Source of the DNA: Brevundimonas sp. UBA7534
GTDB taxonomy: Bacteria; Pseudomonadota; Alphaproteobacteria; Caulobacterales; Caulobacteraceae
Reading direction: 5' to 3'
DNA: 40,284 nt
Assembly: GCF_002479325.1 (NCBI RefSeq)
Contig: NZ_DLMO01000115.1
Span: 1 to 40,284, forward strand
Part shown: positions 23,329 to 32,257 of the stretch, one piece after another
Layout of the letters: each line of letters opens with the position of its first letter
Numbering within the stretch: position 1 is the stretch's first letter
Position numbers and translations under genes: made by a program
Notes under the pieces: model-generated
The model's database searches: none
What the model saw: only the letters and a program-made list of their open reading frames with translations
Told to the model about the DNA's origin: nothing

Positions 23329-24657
23329 ATGAGCGATCACGAGAGCACCTACGTCCCGAAGACGGGCGTCGAGAAGTGGCTGGACAGCCGCCTTCCCATC
23401 ATCCGCTTCGGCGCCGACTACATGTCGCTGCCGACGCCGAAGAACCTGAACTACTGGTGGACCTTCGGCGGCATCCTGGCCCTGTGCCTGATGACGCAGA
23501 TCGTCACCGGGATCGTGCTGGCCATGCACTATACGCCGAACGTCGACCTGGCCTTCGCCTCGGTCGAGCGCATCATGCGCGACGTCAACGGCGGCTGGCT
23601 GATCCGGTACGTCCACGCCAACGGCGCGTCGATGTTCTTCATCGCGGTCTATCTGCACATGCTGCGGGGCCTCTATTATGGCTCGTACAAGGCGCCGCGC
23701 GAGATGATCTGGATCATCGGCTGCGTGATCTTCTTCCTGATGATCGCCACCGCCTTCCTGGGTTACGTCCTGCCGTGGGGCCAGATGTCCTTCTGGGGCG
23801 CCGAGGTCATCACCAACCTGATCGGGGCGATCCCGGGCATCGGCGAGCCGATCCTGATCTGGCTGCGCGGCGGGCCGGCGATCGACAATGCGACGCTGAA
23901 CCGCTTCTTCTCTCTGCACTATCTGCTGCCGTTCGCCATCCTGGGCTGCGTCGTGCTGCACCTGTGGGCCCTGCACCATGCGGGTCAGAACAATCCGGTG
24001 GGCATCCTGATCCCCAAGGATCGGGCCAAGAAGGACCTGGTGCCGTTCCATCCGTATTTCACGGTCAAGGACGGCTTCGCCATCATCCTGTTCCTGATCC
24101 TGTTCGCCCTGTTCGTCTTCTTCATGCCGAACGCCCTGGGCCACGCGGACAACTACATCCCGGCCAACCCGCTGCAGACGCCGGCGCATATCGTGCCCGA
24201 ATGGTACATGCTGCCCTTCTACGCCATCCTGCGCGCCATCCCCGACAAGTTCGGCGGCGTGGTGGCGATGTTCAGCGCCATCGGCGTGCTGTTCATCCTG
24301 CCGTGGCTGGATACGTCCAAGGTGCGCTCCATGCGCTACCGCCCGACCATGCGGACCTTCTTCATCATCTTCCTGGTGGTCGGCCTGGGCCTGGGTTGGT
24401 GCGGCGGACAGCTGCCGGACGCGCCGGTTATCCCGGGCATGCCCAGTTTCACCCTCTTCGACGGTCAGCTGAACTCCTACCTGTGGCTGACGCGCCTGTT
24501 CACCCTGTACTATTTCGTCTTCTTCCTGGTGATCATGCCGCTGGTGGGCCTGAAGGAAACGCCGCTGCCGATCCCGGCGACGATTTCCGAGCCCGTGTTG
24601 CCGGGGCCCGACGCCATTGCGGCGGCCGCGCCGGCGTCGCCCGAGAAGAAGGGCTGA
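23329..24657 (+). CDS. petB: Cytochrome b of the bc1 complex
   Basis: This 442-aa integral membrane subunit holds two b hemes and the quinol and quinone sites. Heme-ligand histidines lie in HANGASMFFIAVYLHMLRG and in the helix with LHYLLPFAILGCVVLHLW. The Qo-site PEWY motif occurs in VPEWYMLPFYAILRAIPDKF. Around eight or more hydrophobic helices are visible. Length and motif order are normal for alphaproteobacterial cytochrome b. GGGGAGATC precedes the ATG. It sits between petA and petC in the operon. Confidence 0.97.
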   Translation: MSDHESTYVPKTGVEKWLDSRLPIIRFGADYMSLPTPKNLNYWWTFGGILALCLMTQIVTGIVLAMHYTPNVDLAFASVERIMRDVNGGWLIRYVHANGASMFFIAVYLHMLRGLYYGSYKAPREMIWIIGCVIFFLMIATAFLGYVLPWGQMSFWGAEVITNLIGAIPGIGEPILIWLRGGPAIDNATLNRFFSLHYLLPFAILGCVVLHLWALHHAGQNNPVGILIPKDRAKKDLVPFHPYFTVKDGFAIILFLILFALFVFFMPNALGHADNYIPANPLQTPAHIVPEWYMLPFYAILRAIPDKFGGVVAMFSAIGVLFILPWLDTSKVRSMRYRPTMRTFFIIFLVVGLGLGWCGGQLPDAPVIPGMPSFTLFDGQLNSYLWLTRLFTLYYFVFFLVIMPLVGLKETPLPIPATISEPVLPGPDAIAAAAPASPEKKG

Positions 24658-24664
24658 GCGCGTC

Positions 24665-25540
24665 ATGATGATTGGGAAACTCACCGTGTCGACGACCAAG
24701 ATCATCGCATCGGCGGCCGTGGCGCTGGGCCTGGCGGTTTCGGCCGCCCCGGCCCTGGCCGCCGGCGGCGCGGCGCACCCGCGCTCGGGCGGCTTCAGCT
24801 TCGAGGGGCCGTTCGGCGTCTATGACCAGGGCCAGCTGCAACGCGGCTACAAGGTCTATCACGAGGTCTGCGCCGCCTGTCACAGCATGAACCTCATGCA
24901 CTATCGGAACCTGGGCGACGCCCACGGCCCGTTCTGGAACCCGAGGTATCCGAACCCGAACGACAATCCGGTGGTGAAGGCCCTGGCGGCAGAAAACCAG
25001 GTGCCGGACATCGACAGCGAGACGGGCGAGGCGATCATGCGCGACGCCACGCCGGCCGATAAGTTCCGCCAGCCCTATCCGAACGCCACGGCGGCGGCGG
25101 CGGGGAACGGCGGCGCCGCGCCCCCTGATCTGTCGGTGATGGCCAAGGCGCGTCACGACGGCGCCAACTACATCTATTCGCTGCTGTCGGGGTATCGCGC
25201 CGCGCCGGCCGGTCTGCAGATCCGCGAGGGCCAGCACTACAACCCCTATATGGCCGGCGACCTGACGCCGTTCTGGACCGGCGACCACGACCACGTTCCG
25301 GAAGGCGGCTTCATCGCCATGCCGCCGCCCCTGCAGAACGGCCAGGTCACCTATGACGATGGCTCGCCCCAGACGGTGGACCAGTACGCAAAGGATGTCG
25401 CGGCCTTCATCGCCTGGACGTCGGAACCCAAGATGGTCGAGCGCAAGCAGGCCGGATTCGGCGTGATGATCTTCCTGTTGATCTTCGCGGGCCTGACCTA
25501 CGCCAGCTACCGTCGCATCTGGAAGGGCGTGGCGCACTAA
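24665..25540 (+). CDS. petC: Cytochrome c1 of the bc1 complex
   Basis: This 291-aa c-type cytochrome completes the bc1 operon, passing electrons to soluble cytochrome c in the periplasm. A Sec signal peptide (about 1-33, ending ALA) precedes the heme-binding CAACH at residues 69-73. The likely axial Met lies in GGFIAMPPPLQNG. A C-terminal membrane anchor (GVMIFLLIFAGLTYASYRRI) follows. I chose the ATG at 24665; the frame is open to 24617, but that part overlaps petB and is Arg-rich. The start follows the petB stop by seven nt. A strong terminator lies just downstream. Confidence 0.96.
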   Translation: MMIGKLTVSTTKIIASAAVALGLAVSAAPALAAGGAAHPRSGGFSFEGPFGVYDQGQLQRGYKVYHEVCAACHSMNLMHYRNLGDAHGPFWNPRYPNPNDNPVVKALAAENQVPDIDSETGEAIMRDATPADKFRQPYPNATAAAAGNGGAAPPDLSVMAKARHDGANYIYSLLSGYRAAPAGLQIREGQHYNPYMAGDLTPFWTGDHDHVPEGGFIAMPPPLQNGQVTYDDGSPQTVDQYAKDVAAFIAWTSEPKMVERKQAGFGVMIFLLIFAGLTYASYRRIWKGVAH

Positions 25541-25572
25541 GCCCCGGCGGCCCTTCAAAAGCCAAGAGCACG

Positions 25573-25608
25573 AACCCGCCCGGCGACGCCGGGCGGGTTT
25601 TCTCTTTT
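25573..25608 (+). terminator. Strong rho-independent terminator of petABC
   Basis: CCCGCCCGGC (25575-25584) and GCCGGGCGGG (25588-25597) form a 10-bp GC stem with a 3-nt loop, followed by TTTTCTCTTTT. It starts 33 nt after the petC stop and closes the operon. Confidence 0.9.
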
Positions 25609-25672
25609 CGCGCCACGGTAGCGAGCGGCGCGCTTCTGTGCCTAGATGACGATCCCATAGTGGAGGTTCGCC

Positions 25673-26002
25673 ATGCTTGTCGCCGCCCTGCTCGCCCTTT
25701 CCGTCGTCGCCGCCCAATCCAATCACCAGGTCATTCAACCGAACCCCAACGCCGCCAGCGTCACCATGGTGCGCTTTCGGGACAATGAGGCGCGGCAGCT
25801 CGTCGAAGACGCGCGCGAGGATCAGATTGCCGCCAATCGCCAGTCCGTGATCGCGCAGCGCGTCCAGTTGGCGGATCGACTGGACCGCCTGATCGCGTCC
25901 GGCGACTGCGAGCAGGCGCGTGTCGTGGCGCAACACGCCCGCTATCGCGACATTCGCGAAGGCGTCGCCCGCGTCTGCGACGCCAGGACGCCGCGCGAGT
26001 AA
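25673..26002 (+). CDS. Small secreted protein of unknown function
   Basis: This 109-aa protein has a short signal peptide (MLVAALLALSVVAAQS) and a charged, helical mature part with coiled-coil-like character, from VRFRDNEARQLVEDAREDQI to QRVQLADRLDRLIASGDCEQ. Two Cys (about 83 and 102) could form a disulfide bond. GGAGG lies 8 nt before the ATG, which supports the start. I do not recognise a family. It follows the petC terminator and precedes the M28 peptidases with its own spacing, so it is probably transcribed alone. Confidence 0.7.
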   Translation: MLVAALLALSVVAAQSNHQVIQPNPNAASVTMVRFRDNEARQLVEDAREDQIAANRQSVIAQRVQLADRLDRLIASGDCEQARVVAQHARYRDIREGVARVCDARTPRE

Positions 26003-26073
26003 ATCTCGGCGCATCGACAGCGCCGCTTCACCTGCCTAGGGTCGGCTCCGAAATTTCCAGAGCCGAGGTCCTT

Positions 26074-27735
26074 ATGCGTTTCATCCCTTCCCTGGCTGCG
26101 GTGCTGCTGACGAGTGCGGCGCTTTCGGCGTGCGCCACGGGCGGCGGATCAGGCGCAGCGCCCGGCTTCGACGCCGCGCGGATTTCCGAGGACATCCGCG
26201 TCCTGTCCGACGACAGCTTCGAAGGGCGCGGCATCGCCACACCGGCGGAAGAGAAGGTGGTTCGCTATCTGAGCGAACAGTACGCCGCCGCCGGTTTCGA
26301 ACCGGGCGGTCCGAACGGCCAGTGGACCCAGGACGTCATCCTGAACCGCTTCACCCAGTCGAACGTCTCGGCCTCGTTGAAGCTGGGCGACTGGACCCTG
26401 CCGATGACCCAAGGGCGCGAGGTCGCCATCTCGACCCGCCGCCCGGCTGAACACGTCAGCCTGAAGGACGCGCCCCTGGTCTTCGTCGGTTACGGCATCA
26501 ATGCGCCGGAGCGTCAGTGGAATGACTTCAAGGGCCAGGACCTTCGCGGCAAGGTGTTGGTGGTTCTGGTCAATGACGCCGATTTCGAGGAGCCGGCCCT
26601 GAACACCTTCGGCGGCAAGGCCATGACCTATTACGGCCGCTGGACCTACAAATACGAGGAGGCGGCCAAACAGGGCGCGGCGGGCGTGCTGATCGTGCAC
26701 GAGACGGCGCCGGCCTCCTATGGCTGGGCGACGGTGGCCAACTCCTGGGGCGTGCCGCAGTTCGACATCCTGCGCCAGAATGCGGCGGCCGAGCGCGTGC
26801 CGATGGAAGGCTGGATCCAGCGCGACGTGGCCGTCGACCTGTTCCGCCGCGCCGGGCTCGATTTCGAGGCGCTGAAGGCCCAGGCGCGCAGCCGCGACTT
26901 CCAGCTGGTCGCCTTGCCCGGCGCGTCCTTCTCGACCGACTTCGACGTGGCGACCAGCCAGGTCACCAGCCATAACGTCGTCGCCCGCCTGCCGGGGACA
27001 ACCCATCCGGACGAGACGGTGCTCTACACCGCCCACTGGGACCACATCGGCATGGGCGAGCCTGATGCGACCGGTGACCGCATCTTCAACGGGGCGGTGG
27101 ATAACGCCTCGGGCACGGCGGGGCTTCTGGAGCTGGCGCGGATGTTCGGCCAGGCGCCGCGCACCGAGCGGTCGGTGGTGATGATCAGCTTCACCGGTGA
27201 GGAGAGCGGTCTGCTGGGTTCGGAATACTATGCGGTGAACCCGGTCTATCCGCTGGCGAAGACGGTGGGCGGATTCAACATGGATTCGATGAACGTCTAT
27301 GGCCGCGTCACCGGCCTGGGCGTCACCGGCTATGGCCAGTCGGATTTCGACGAACGCCTGGCGGCCGCCATCCAGCCGCAGGGGCGCACCCTGGTCCCCG
27401 ACTACGAGAACGCGGCGGGCACCTATTACCGGTCGGATCACTTCCCGCTGGCCAAGCGCGGCGTGCCGATGGCCTACGCCGGCAGTCGGGGCGACTTCCG
27501 CGACGAACCGATCGCCGCGCGCGAGGCGGCCCGCAGCGAATACGGCGCCAAACGCTATCACCAGGCGGCGGACGAATGGTCGCCGGACTGGGACTACAGC
27601 GGTATGATCGAGGATCTGACGGTCTTCTATGACGTCGGCCGCGCCCTGGCGAACGGCCGCGACTGGCCGCAATGGAAGACCGGCTCGGAGTTCGGTCCCG
27701 TCCGCGCAGAGACGTCGGACCAGCGTCAGGACTGA
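26074..27735 (+). CDS. M28-family metallopeptidase, lipoprotein
   Basis: This 553-aa zinc aminopeptidase-like protein has a lipoprotein signal with lipobox LSAC (Cys19). A protease-associated (PA) domain spans roughly residues 125-290. The M28 catalytic domain follows. Zinc ligands and catalytic residues are visible in order: His321 and Asp323 in HWDHIG, bridging Asp343 in AVDNASG, Glu376-Glu377 in GEES, Asp404 in NMDSMN and His496 in YHQAADEW. Family members remove N-terminal amino acids from peptides in the periplasm or at the outer membrane. It is followed by a paralogue at 27810, with a 12-bp hairpin between. Confidence 0.93.
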   Translation: MRFIPSLAAVLLTSAALSACATGGGSGAAPGFDAARISEDIRVLSDDSFEGRGIATPAEEKVVRYLSEQYAAAGFEPGGPNGQWTQDVILNRFTQSNVSASLKLGDWTLPMTQGREVAISTRRPAEHVSLKDAPLVFVGYGINAPERQWNDFKGQDLRGKVLVVLVNDADFEEPALNTFGGKAMTYYGRWTYKYEEAAKQGAAGVLIVHETAPASYGWATVANSWGVPQFDILRQNAAAERVPMEGWIQRDVAVDLFRRAGLDFEALKAQARSRDFQLVALPGASFSTDFDVATSQVTSHNVVARLPGTTHPDETVLYTAHWDHIGMGEPDATGDRIFNGAVDNASGTAGLLELARMFGQAPRTERSVVMISFTGEESGLLGSEYYAVNPVYPLAKTVGGFNMDSMNVYGRVTGLGVTGYGQSDFDERLAAAIQPQGRTLVPDYENAAGTYYRSDHFPLAKRGVPMAYAGSRGDFRDEPIAAREAARSEYGAKRYHQAADEWSPDWDYSGMIEDLTVFYDVGRALANGRDWPQWKTGSEFGPVRAETSDQRQD

Positions 27736-27747
27736 AGATGACGAAAA

Positions 27748-27780
27748 TGTAAGGCGGCGGCCAGACTTCGCCGCCTTACA
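27748..27780 (+). terminator. 12-bp hairpin between the two M28 genes
   Basis: TGTAAGGCGGCG (27748-27759) pairs perfectly with CGCCGCCTTACA (27769-27780) across a 9-nt loop, 12 nt after the first peptidase stop. The downstream sequence is only mildly T-rich, so it may be a partial terminator separating the paralogues. Confidence 0.6.
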
Positions 27781-27809
27781 GCTTCGGCCCTTCTTGCTGA
27801 GAGTTTCTG

Positions 27810-29414
27810 ATGCGTTTTCTGCTCGCCACCAGCGTCGCCGTCGCGGCGATGATCTCCACCACTGCCTTGGCCCAGGACTTCTCCGCCCAGCGCCTGTCCG
27901 ATGAGATCCGCATCATCAGCGCCGACAACTTTCAGGGCCGCAAGCCGGGCACGGAGGGGGAGGAGAAGACGCTGGCCTTCCTGCAGGCGCAGTATGAGGC
28001 GATGGGCCTGCAGCCGGGCGGCCCCGACGGCCAGTGGCGGCAACGCATCGAACTGAAGCGTTACACGCCGGTCGATGAGGCCGCTGCTCTGTCGCTGACC
28101 GGCGCAGACGGCGACACCTATTCGTTGGCCCTGGGGACCGAAGCGATCGTGCGCGCCGTGTCCAACGACGGCCAGGCCGCTGTCTCGGACGCGCTCCTGG
28201 TCTTCGCCGGCTTCGGCGTCACCGCACCCGAGCGGGGCTGGGACGACTATGGCGACATCGACGTCCGCGGCAAGGTCGTGGTGGTGGTCGAGGGGGAGCC
28301 GGACGGCGACCTGTTCAACGGCGACTACACGACCAACTATCAGTCGACGGCCTACAAGGCTGACGAGGCGTTTCGTCGGGGTGCGGTCGGCCTGGTCATC
28401 CTGGCGGGCGAACGCGGCTGGGCGCGCGCGCGCGGCGGGGCGGATCGGCAACGCACCCTGACGCCGGGCGCGGCCGATCTGGAGTTCGTCGCCACACTGG
28501 ACGAGGCGGGCAAGGGTCGCCTGGCCCAGGCGGCGGGGGTCGATCCGGCGCGCCTGACGGGAGGCCAGGACGGCAGCTTCAAGGCCTTCGAACTGACGGG
28601 CGCGACGCTGACGGCGCGCCAGTCCGAGACCATCGACACCCTGGTCACGCACAATCTGCTGGCCCGTATCGAGGGAACCGCGCGGCCGGACGAGGTGATC
28701 GTCTATTCGGCCCACTGGGACCATATCGGCGTCGGCGGCGAGCACGCGGACGGCGAGGACAATATCTTCAACGGCGCCTGGGACAACGCCTCGGGCACCA
28801 TCGGCGTGCTGGAGATGGCGCGCGAACTGTCCAAGGCGCCCCGGCCTGAACGCACAATCGTCTTCGCGCACATGGCCGCCGAGGAGATGGGCTTGCTGGG
28901 CGCCTACGCCTATGTCGCCGATCCGGTCTATCCGCTTGAGACGACGGTCGCCGATATCAACATCGACATGCTGCCGCTGTCGGGACCGACGCGCGACGTG
29001 CCGATCTTCGGCAAGGGACAGAACACGCTGGAGGACGACCTGGACGCCCTGGCGCAAGCCGAGGGGCGTTACGTCTCGGACGACGGCCAGCCGCAGCAGG
29101 GCTTCTACTACCGCTCCGACCACTTCCCGTTCGCGCGGGCGGGGGTGCCGGCCCTGATGCCCTGGCACGGCGTGGATTTCGTGGACGGCGGCAAGGAGGC
29201 CGGTTGGGCGGCGTGGCGTGAACGCTTCGGCCGCGTCTATCACCAGCCGTCGGACGAATGGTCGGAAGACTGGGATCTGACCAGCGCGGTCGAGAACCTG
29301 ACCCTGCTGTATCGCCTGGGCCTGGATCTGGCCAACGGCGAAGAATGGCCGAGTTGGAAGCCGACATCGGAGTTCGGCCAGGTTCGCGCGCGCAGCGAGG
29401 CGGCGCGGCGTTAG
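27810..29414 (+). CDS. M28-family metallopeptidase, secreted
   Basis: This 534-aa protein is a paralogue of the preceding gene and has the same architecture. It has a plain Sec signal peptide (about 1-21, ending TALAQ) and no lipobox, so it should be soluble in the periplasm. The metal and catalytic residues are all present: His302 and Asp304 (HWDHIG), Asp325 (WDNASG), Glu358-Glu359 (AAEEMG), Asp386 (NIDMLPL) and His478 (YHQPSDEW). The PA-domain region is present between about 120 and 270. Substrate preference cannot be read from the sequence. Confidence 0.93.
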   Translation: MRFLLATSVAVAAMISTTALAQDFSAQRLSDEIRIISADNFQGRKPGTEGEEKTLAFLQAQYEAMGLQPGGPDGQWRQRIELKRYTPVDEAAALSLTGADGDTYSLALGTEAIVRAVSNDGQAAVSDALLVFAGFGVTAPERGWDDYGDIDVRGKVVVVVEGEPDGDLFNGDYTTNYQSTAYKADEAFRRGAVGLVILAGERGWARARGGADRQRTLTPGAADLEFVATLDEAGKGRLAQAAGVDPARLTGGQDGSFKAFELTGATLTARQSETIDTLVTHNLLARIEGTARPDEVIVYSAHWDHIGVGGEHADGEDNIFNGAWDNASGTIGVLEMARELSKAPRPERTIVFAHMAAEEMGLLGAYAYVADPVYPLETTVADINIDMLPLSGPTRDVPIFGKGQNTLEDDLDALAQAEGRYVSDDGQPQQGFYYRSDHFPFARAGVPALMPWHGVDFVDGGKEAGWAAWRERFGRVYHQPSDEWSEDWDLTSAVENLTLLYRLGLDLANGEEWPSWKPTSEFGQVRARSEAARR

Positions 29415-29524
29415 AGCATGGTCGTTTCAGGCGGAACCGCGCGGCGGTCCTGTGTGAGACGTGATCCATGCGCTCGCTTGAGTCTGTGGTCTGAACCCAG
29501 CTTGACCTTAAACGTTAGGGCGGG

Positions 29525-30025
29525 ATGAGACGCCTCTCGCTTCTGTTTCCGGCCCTGTTGGTCGCCGCGTGCGGCCAGGGGCCGGTCAATCCGCCGGACG
29601 AGCCGGCGCGGCCGGTTCAATCGCCCGACGCCTTGCAGGAAATCCAGGCGCCTGGACCCTCTTCCCTGGCCAATCGCGGCGCCAAGAGCTTTGTCGGGCG
29701 GTGGACGGCCAACGCCGCCTGGTGCGCCAATCCGCAGGGCGACAAGCGGCCGATCGACATCACGCCGATGCGCTTCGAGGGCTACGAGAACCGCTGCGAC
29801 ATCGAACGCATCGCCGAGATCGCCAGCGGCTACGAGCTGTCCCTGGTGTGCACGGCCGAGGGTCGCACCCGCCGCGAGCGCGTCTTCGCGGCCGTCAGTG
29901 GCGATATGCTGAGCCTGGTCTATCTGGATCGTGGAGACGACGAGACGATCCGCCTGGGCCGCTGTCCCGGTTCACCCAAGCCCGAAGCCCAGACCAGCGG
30001 CCTGATGAAGATGCTGAAGCGGTGA
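29525..30025 (+). CDS. Hypothetical lipoprotein
   Basis: This 166-aa protein has a lipoprotein signal with lipobox LVAAC (Cys16) and a Pro-rich linker to about residue 45. A globular domain follows, beginning SFVGRWTANAAWCANPQGD (about 55-73) and containing ITPMRFEGYENRCDI, which resembles small periplasmic or outer-membrane beta-barrel-like proteins. Four Cys in the mature domain (about 67, 87, 107 and 144) suggest disulfides. I do not recognise a named family and would not assign a function. It is convergent with ychF, whose stop lies six bases beyond its own. Confidence 0.72.
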   Translation: MRRLSLLFPALLVAACGQGPVNPPDEPARPVQSPDALQEIQAPGPSSLANRGAKSFVGRWTANAAWCANPQGDKRPIDITPMRFEGYENRCDIERIAEIASGYELSLVCTAEGRTRRERVFAAVSGDMLSLVYLDRGDDETIRLGRCPGSPKPEAQTSGLMKMLKR

Positions 30026-30031
30026 GCCGCC

Positions 30032-31129
30032 TCAGTTGTTGAAGAGGAAGTGCATCACGTCGCCGTCCTTGACGACGTAGCTCTTGCCTTCGGCGCGCAT
30101 CTTGCCGGCTTCCTTGGCGCCGGTTTCGCCCTTCAGCGCGACATAGTCGGCAAAGGCGATGGTCTCGGCGCGGATGAAGCCCTTCTCGAAGTCGGTATGG
30201 ATCACGCCGGCCGCCTGGGGGGCCGTGTCGCCGACGTGGATCGTCCAGGCGCGGGCCTCCTTGGGGCCGACCGTGAAATAGGTCTGCAGGCCCAGCAGAT
30301 TGTAGGCCTCGCGGATCAGTCGGTTCAGACCGGGTTCCTCGAGACCCAGGGTCTCGAGAAACTCCTTCTGTTCCTCGTCGTCCAGCACGGCGATCTCGGA
30401 CTCGATCTGGGCGGAGATGACCACGGAGTTGGCGTTGTCCGCGGCGGCGCGGGCGGCGACCTTGGCCGACAGGTCGTTGCCCTTGTCGGCCGAAGCCTCT
30501 TCGACGTTGGCGACGTAGAGGGCGGGCAGGGCGGTCAGCAACTGCAGCATGTCCCAGGCCTTCTTGTCCTCCTTGGACACCTCGGCCAGGCGCGCGGGCT
30601 TGCCGGCGTTCAACTGGGCCAGCGCCAGGTCGATCAGCTTCAGGTTCAGCTGGCTTTCCTTGTCGCCGCCCTTGGCGCGTTTCTCGACCTGGACGCGGCG
30701 GCGCTCCAGACTTTCGAGGTCGGCCAGCATCAGCTCGGTCTCGATGATCTCAAGGTCGGCGATCGGATCGATGCGGTTTTCGACGTGGGTGATGTCGTCG
30801 TCGACGAAGCAGCGGGCCACGAAGGCCACGGCGTCGCAGTCGCGGATATTGGCCAGGAACTGGTTGCCCAGGCCCTCGCCCTTGGAGGCCCCGCGCACCA
30901 GGCCCGCCACGTCCACGAAGGTGATGCGGGCGGGAATGATCTCCCTGGAGCCGGCGATGCCCGCCAGGACGTCCAGCCGCGGCTCGGGCACCGCCACGTC
31001 GCCGGTGTTCGGCTCGATGGTGCAGAACGGATAGTTGGCCGCCTGGGCCGCCGCCGTCTTGGTCAGGGCGTTGAACAGGGTGGACTTGCCGACGTTGGGC
31101 AGGCCGACGATCGCGACTTTCAGGGCCAT
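30032..31129 (-). CDS. ychF: Redox-responsive ATPase/GTPase YchF (Obg family)
   Basis: This is a 365-aa P-loop protein of the TRAFAC class. The G1 motif GLPNVGKS is at residues 9-16, the G3-like DVAGLVRGAS is near 72, and a long coiled-coil insert lies at about 130-200. The C-terminal TGS domain has YFTVGPKEARAWTI (about 284-297) and ends with KDGDVMHFLFNN. YchF binds ribosomes and hydrolyses ATP in preference to GTP, with roles in stress responses. Length and motifs are normal. The start is ATG at 31129, 86 nt from the cobS stop, with a palindrome in the gap. Confidence 0.95.
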   Translation of the reverse strand: MALKVAIVGLPNVGKSTLFNALTKTAAAQAANYPFCTIEPNTGDVAVPEPRLDVLAGIAGSREIIPARITFVDVAGLVRGASKGEGLGNQFLANIRDCDAVAFVARCFVDDDITHVENRIDPIADLEIIETELMLADLESLERRRVQVEKRAKGGDKESQLNLKLIDLALAQLNAGKPARLAEVSKEDKKAWDMLQLLTALPALYVANVEEASADKGNDLSAKVAARAAADNANSVVISAQIESEIAVLDDEEQKEFLETLGLEEPGLNRLIREAYNLLGLQTYFTVGPKEARAWTIHVGDTAPQAAGVIHTDFEKGFIRAETIAFADYVALKGETGAKEAGKMRAEGKSYVVKDGDVMHFLFNN

Positions 31130-31158
31130 TGGTATCCTCTCGAGGCGCGAGCCTTTAG

Positions 31159-31172
31159 CCGGTTCGAACCGG
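31159..31172. promoter_or_regulatory. 14-bp palindrome upstream of ychF
   Basis: CCGGTTCGAACCGG is a perfect palindrome 30 nt upstream of the ychF start. It may be an operator in the ychF promoter. It resembles a tRNA T-arm by chance, but no tRNA surrounds it. Confidence 0.3.
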
Positions 31173-31214
31173 TTTGTCAGTCGTATGCTTGAAGGACGGA
31201 GGTAAGGCGGGCGC

Positions 31215-32219
31215 TCAGGCCACCTTCACCCGCGTCGCTGCCTCGGGCAGGTCCTCGCCGAACGCGCGCTGATAGAACTCGGCGATGGTCGGGCGTTCAA
31301 GCTCGTCGCACTTGTTCAGGAAGGTCAGGCGGAAGCTCAGAGCCACGTCGCCGCCAAAGATCAGGGCGTTCTGGGCCCAGGTGATGACGGTGCGGGGCGA
31401 CATGACGGTGGAGATGTCGCCGTTCATGAAGGCGTTGCGGGTCATGTCGGCGACGCGGACCATGGCGGCGACCTGGCGACGGCCGTCGGCGGTGGCGTAT
31501 TCCGGCGCCTTGGCCACGACGATCTCGGCCTCCACGTCGTGGTCCAGGTAGTTCAGCGTGGTGACGATGTTCCAGCGGTCCAGCTGCGCCTGATTGATCT
31601 GCTGGGCGCCGTGATACAGGCCCGTGGTGTCGCCCAGGCCGATGGTGTTGGTCGTGGCGAACAGGCGGAAGAAGCGGTTGGGCCGGATGACGCGGTTCTG
31701 GTCCAGCAGGGTCAGACGGCCTTGCGCCTCCAGCACGCGCTGGATCACGAACATCACGTCGGGCCGGCCGGCGTCATATTCGTCGAACACCAGGGCGATG
31801 GGGCGTTGCAGCGACCAGGGCAGGATGCCTTCGCGAAATTCTGTGACCTGCTTGCCGTCTTGCAGGACGATGGCGTCCTTGCCGATCAGGTCGATGCGGC
31901 TGACGTGGCTGTCCAGGTTGATGCGCACCAGCGGCCAGTTCAGGCGGGCGGCGACCTGTTCGATATGGGTCGACTTGCCGGTGCCGTGATAACCCTGGAC
32001 CATGACGCGGCGGTCGAAGGCGAAGCCGGCGCAGATGGCGATGGTCGTCTGCGGATCGAAGCGATAGGCCTCGTCGATCTCGGGCACGTGGCTGTCGCGT
32101 TCGGCGAAGGCGGGCACGGTCATGTCGCTGTCGACGCCGAAGGCTTCGCGCAGGGTCACGCGGCGGGTGGGTTCCAGCGTCAGCAGGGGATCGGGCGAAG
32201 CGTCGAGCGGGGAGGTCAT
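31215..32219 (-). CDS. cobS: Aerobic cobaltochelatase subunit CobS
   Basis: This 334-aa AAA+ ATPase is the CobS subunit of the aerobic cobaltochelatase, which with CobN and CobT inserts cobalt into hydrogenobyrinic acid a,c-diamide. The Walker A GYHGTGKS is at 76-83, Walker B LVFDEYDA at about 143-150, and the family N-terminus (VTLREAFGVDSDMTVPAFAE) is typical. CobT usually lies next to CobS, but here the neighbours are ychF and an inverted repeat, so cobT must be elsewhere or absent. CobS-like proteins may also have other chelatase roles, but this sequence is close to true CobS. Confidence 0.9.
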   Translation of the reverse strand: MTSPLDASPDPLLTLEPTRRVTLREAFGVDSDMTVPAFAERDSHVPEIDEAYRFDPQTTIAICAGFAFDRRVMVQGYHGTGKSTHIEQVAARLNWPLVRINLDSHVSRIDLIGKDAIVLQDGKQVTEFREGILPWSLQRPIALVFDEYDAGRPDVMFVIQRVLEAQGRLTLLDQNRVIRPNRFFRLFATTNTIGLGDTTGLYHGAQQINQAQLDRWNIVTTLNYLDHDVEAEIVVAKAPEYATADGRRQVAAMVRVADMTRNAFMNGDISTVMSPRTVITWAQNALIFGGDVALSFRLTFLNKCDELERPTIAEFYQRAFGEDLPEAATRVKVA

Positions 32220-32257
32220 GGGTGTGCGATTAGCGCAGGCGAGGTGACACTTAAACC

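Noticed and set aside
22621..24705. Minus-strand open frame of 694 codons opposite petA and petB
   Set aside because: The opposite strand encodes unmistakable Rieske and cytochrome b proteins; the antisense product is a charged low-complexity sequence.
29415..29524. Possible repeat element starting AGCATGGTCGTTTCAGG after the second M28 gene
   Set aside because: It looks somewhat like dispersed repeats of alphaproteobacteria, but there is only one copy in the window and no clean inverted arms.
31155..31180. GGTTCGAACC, which resembles a tRNA T-arm
   Set aside because: No acceptor stem, D-arm or anticodon arm can be placed on either side on either strand. It is a simple palindrome.
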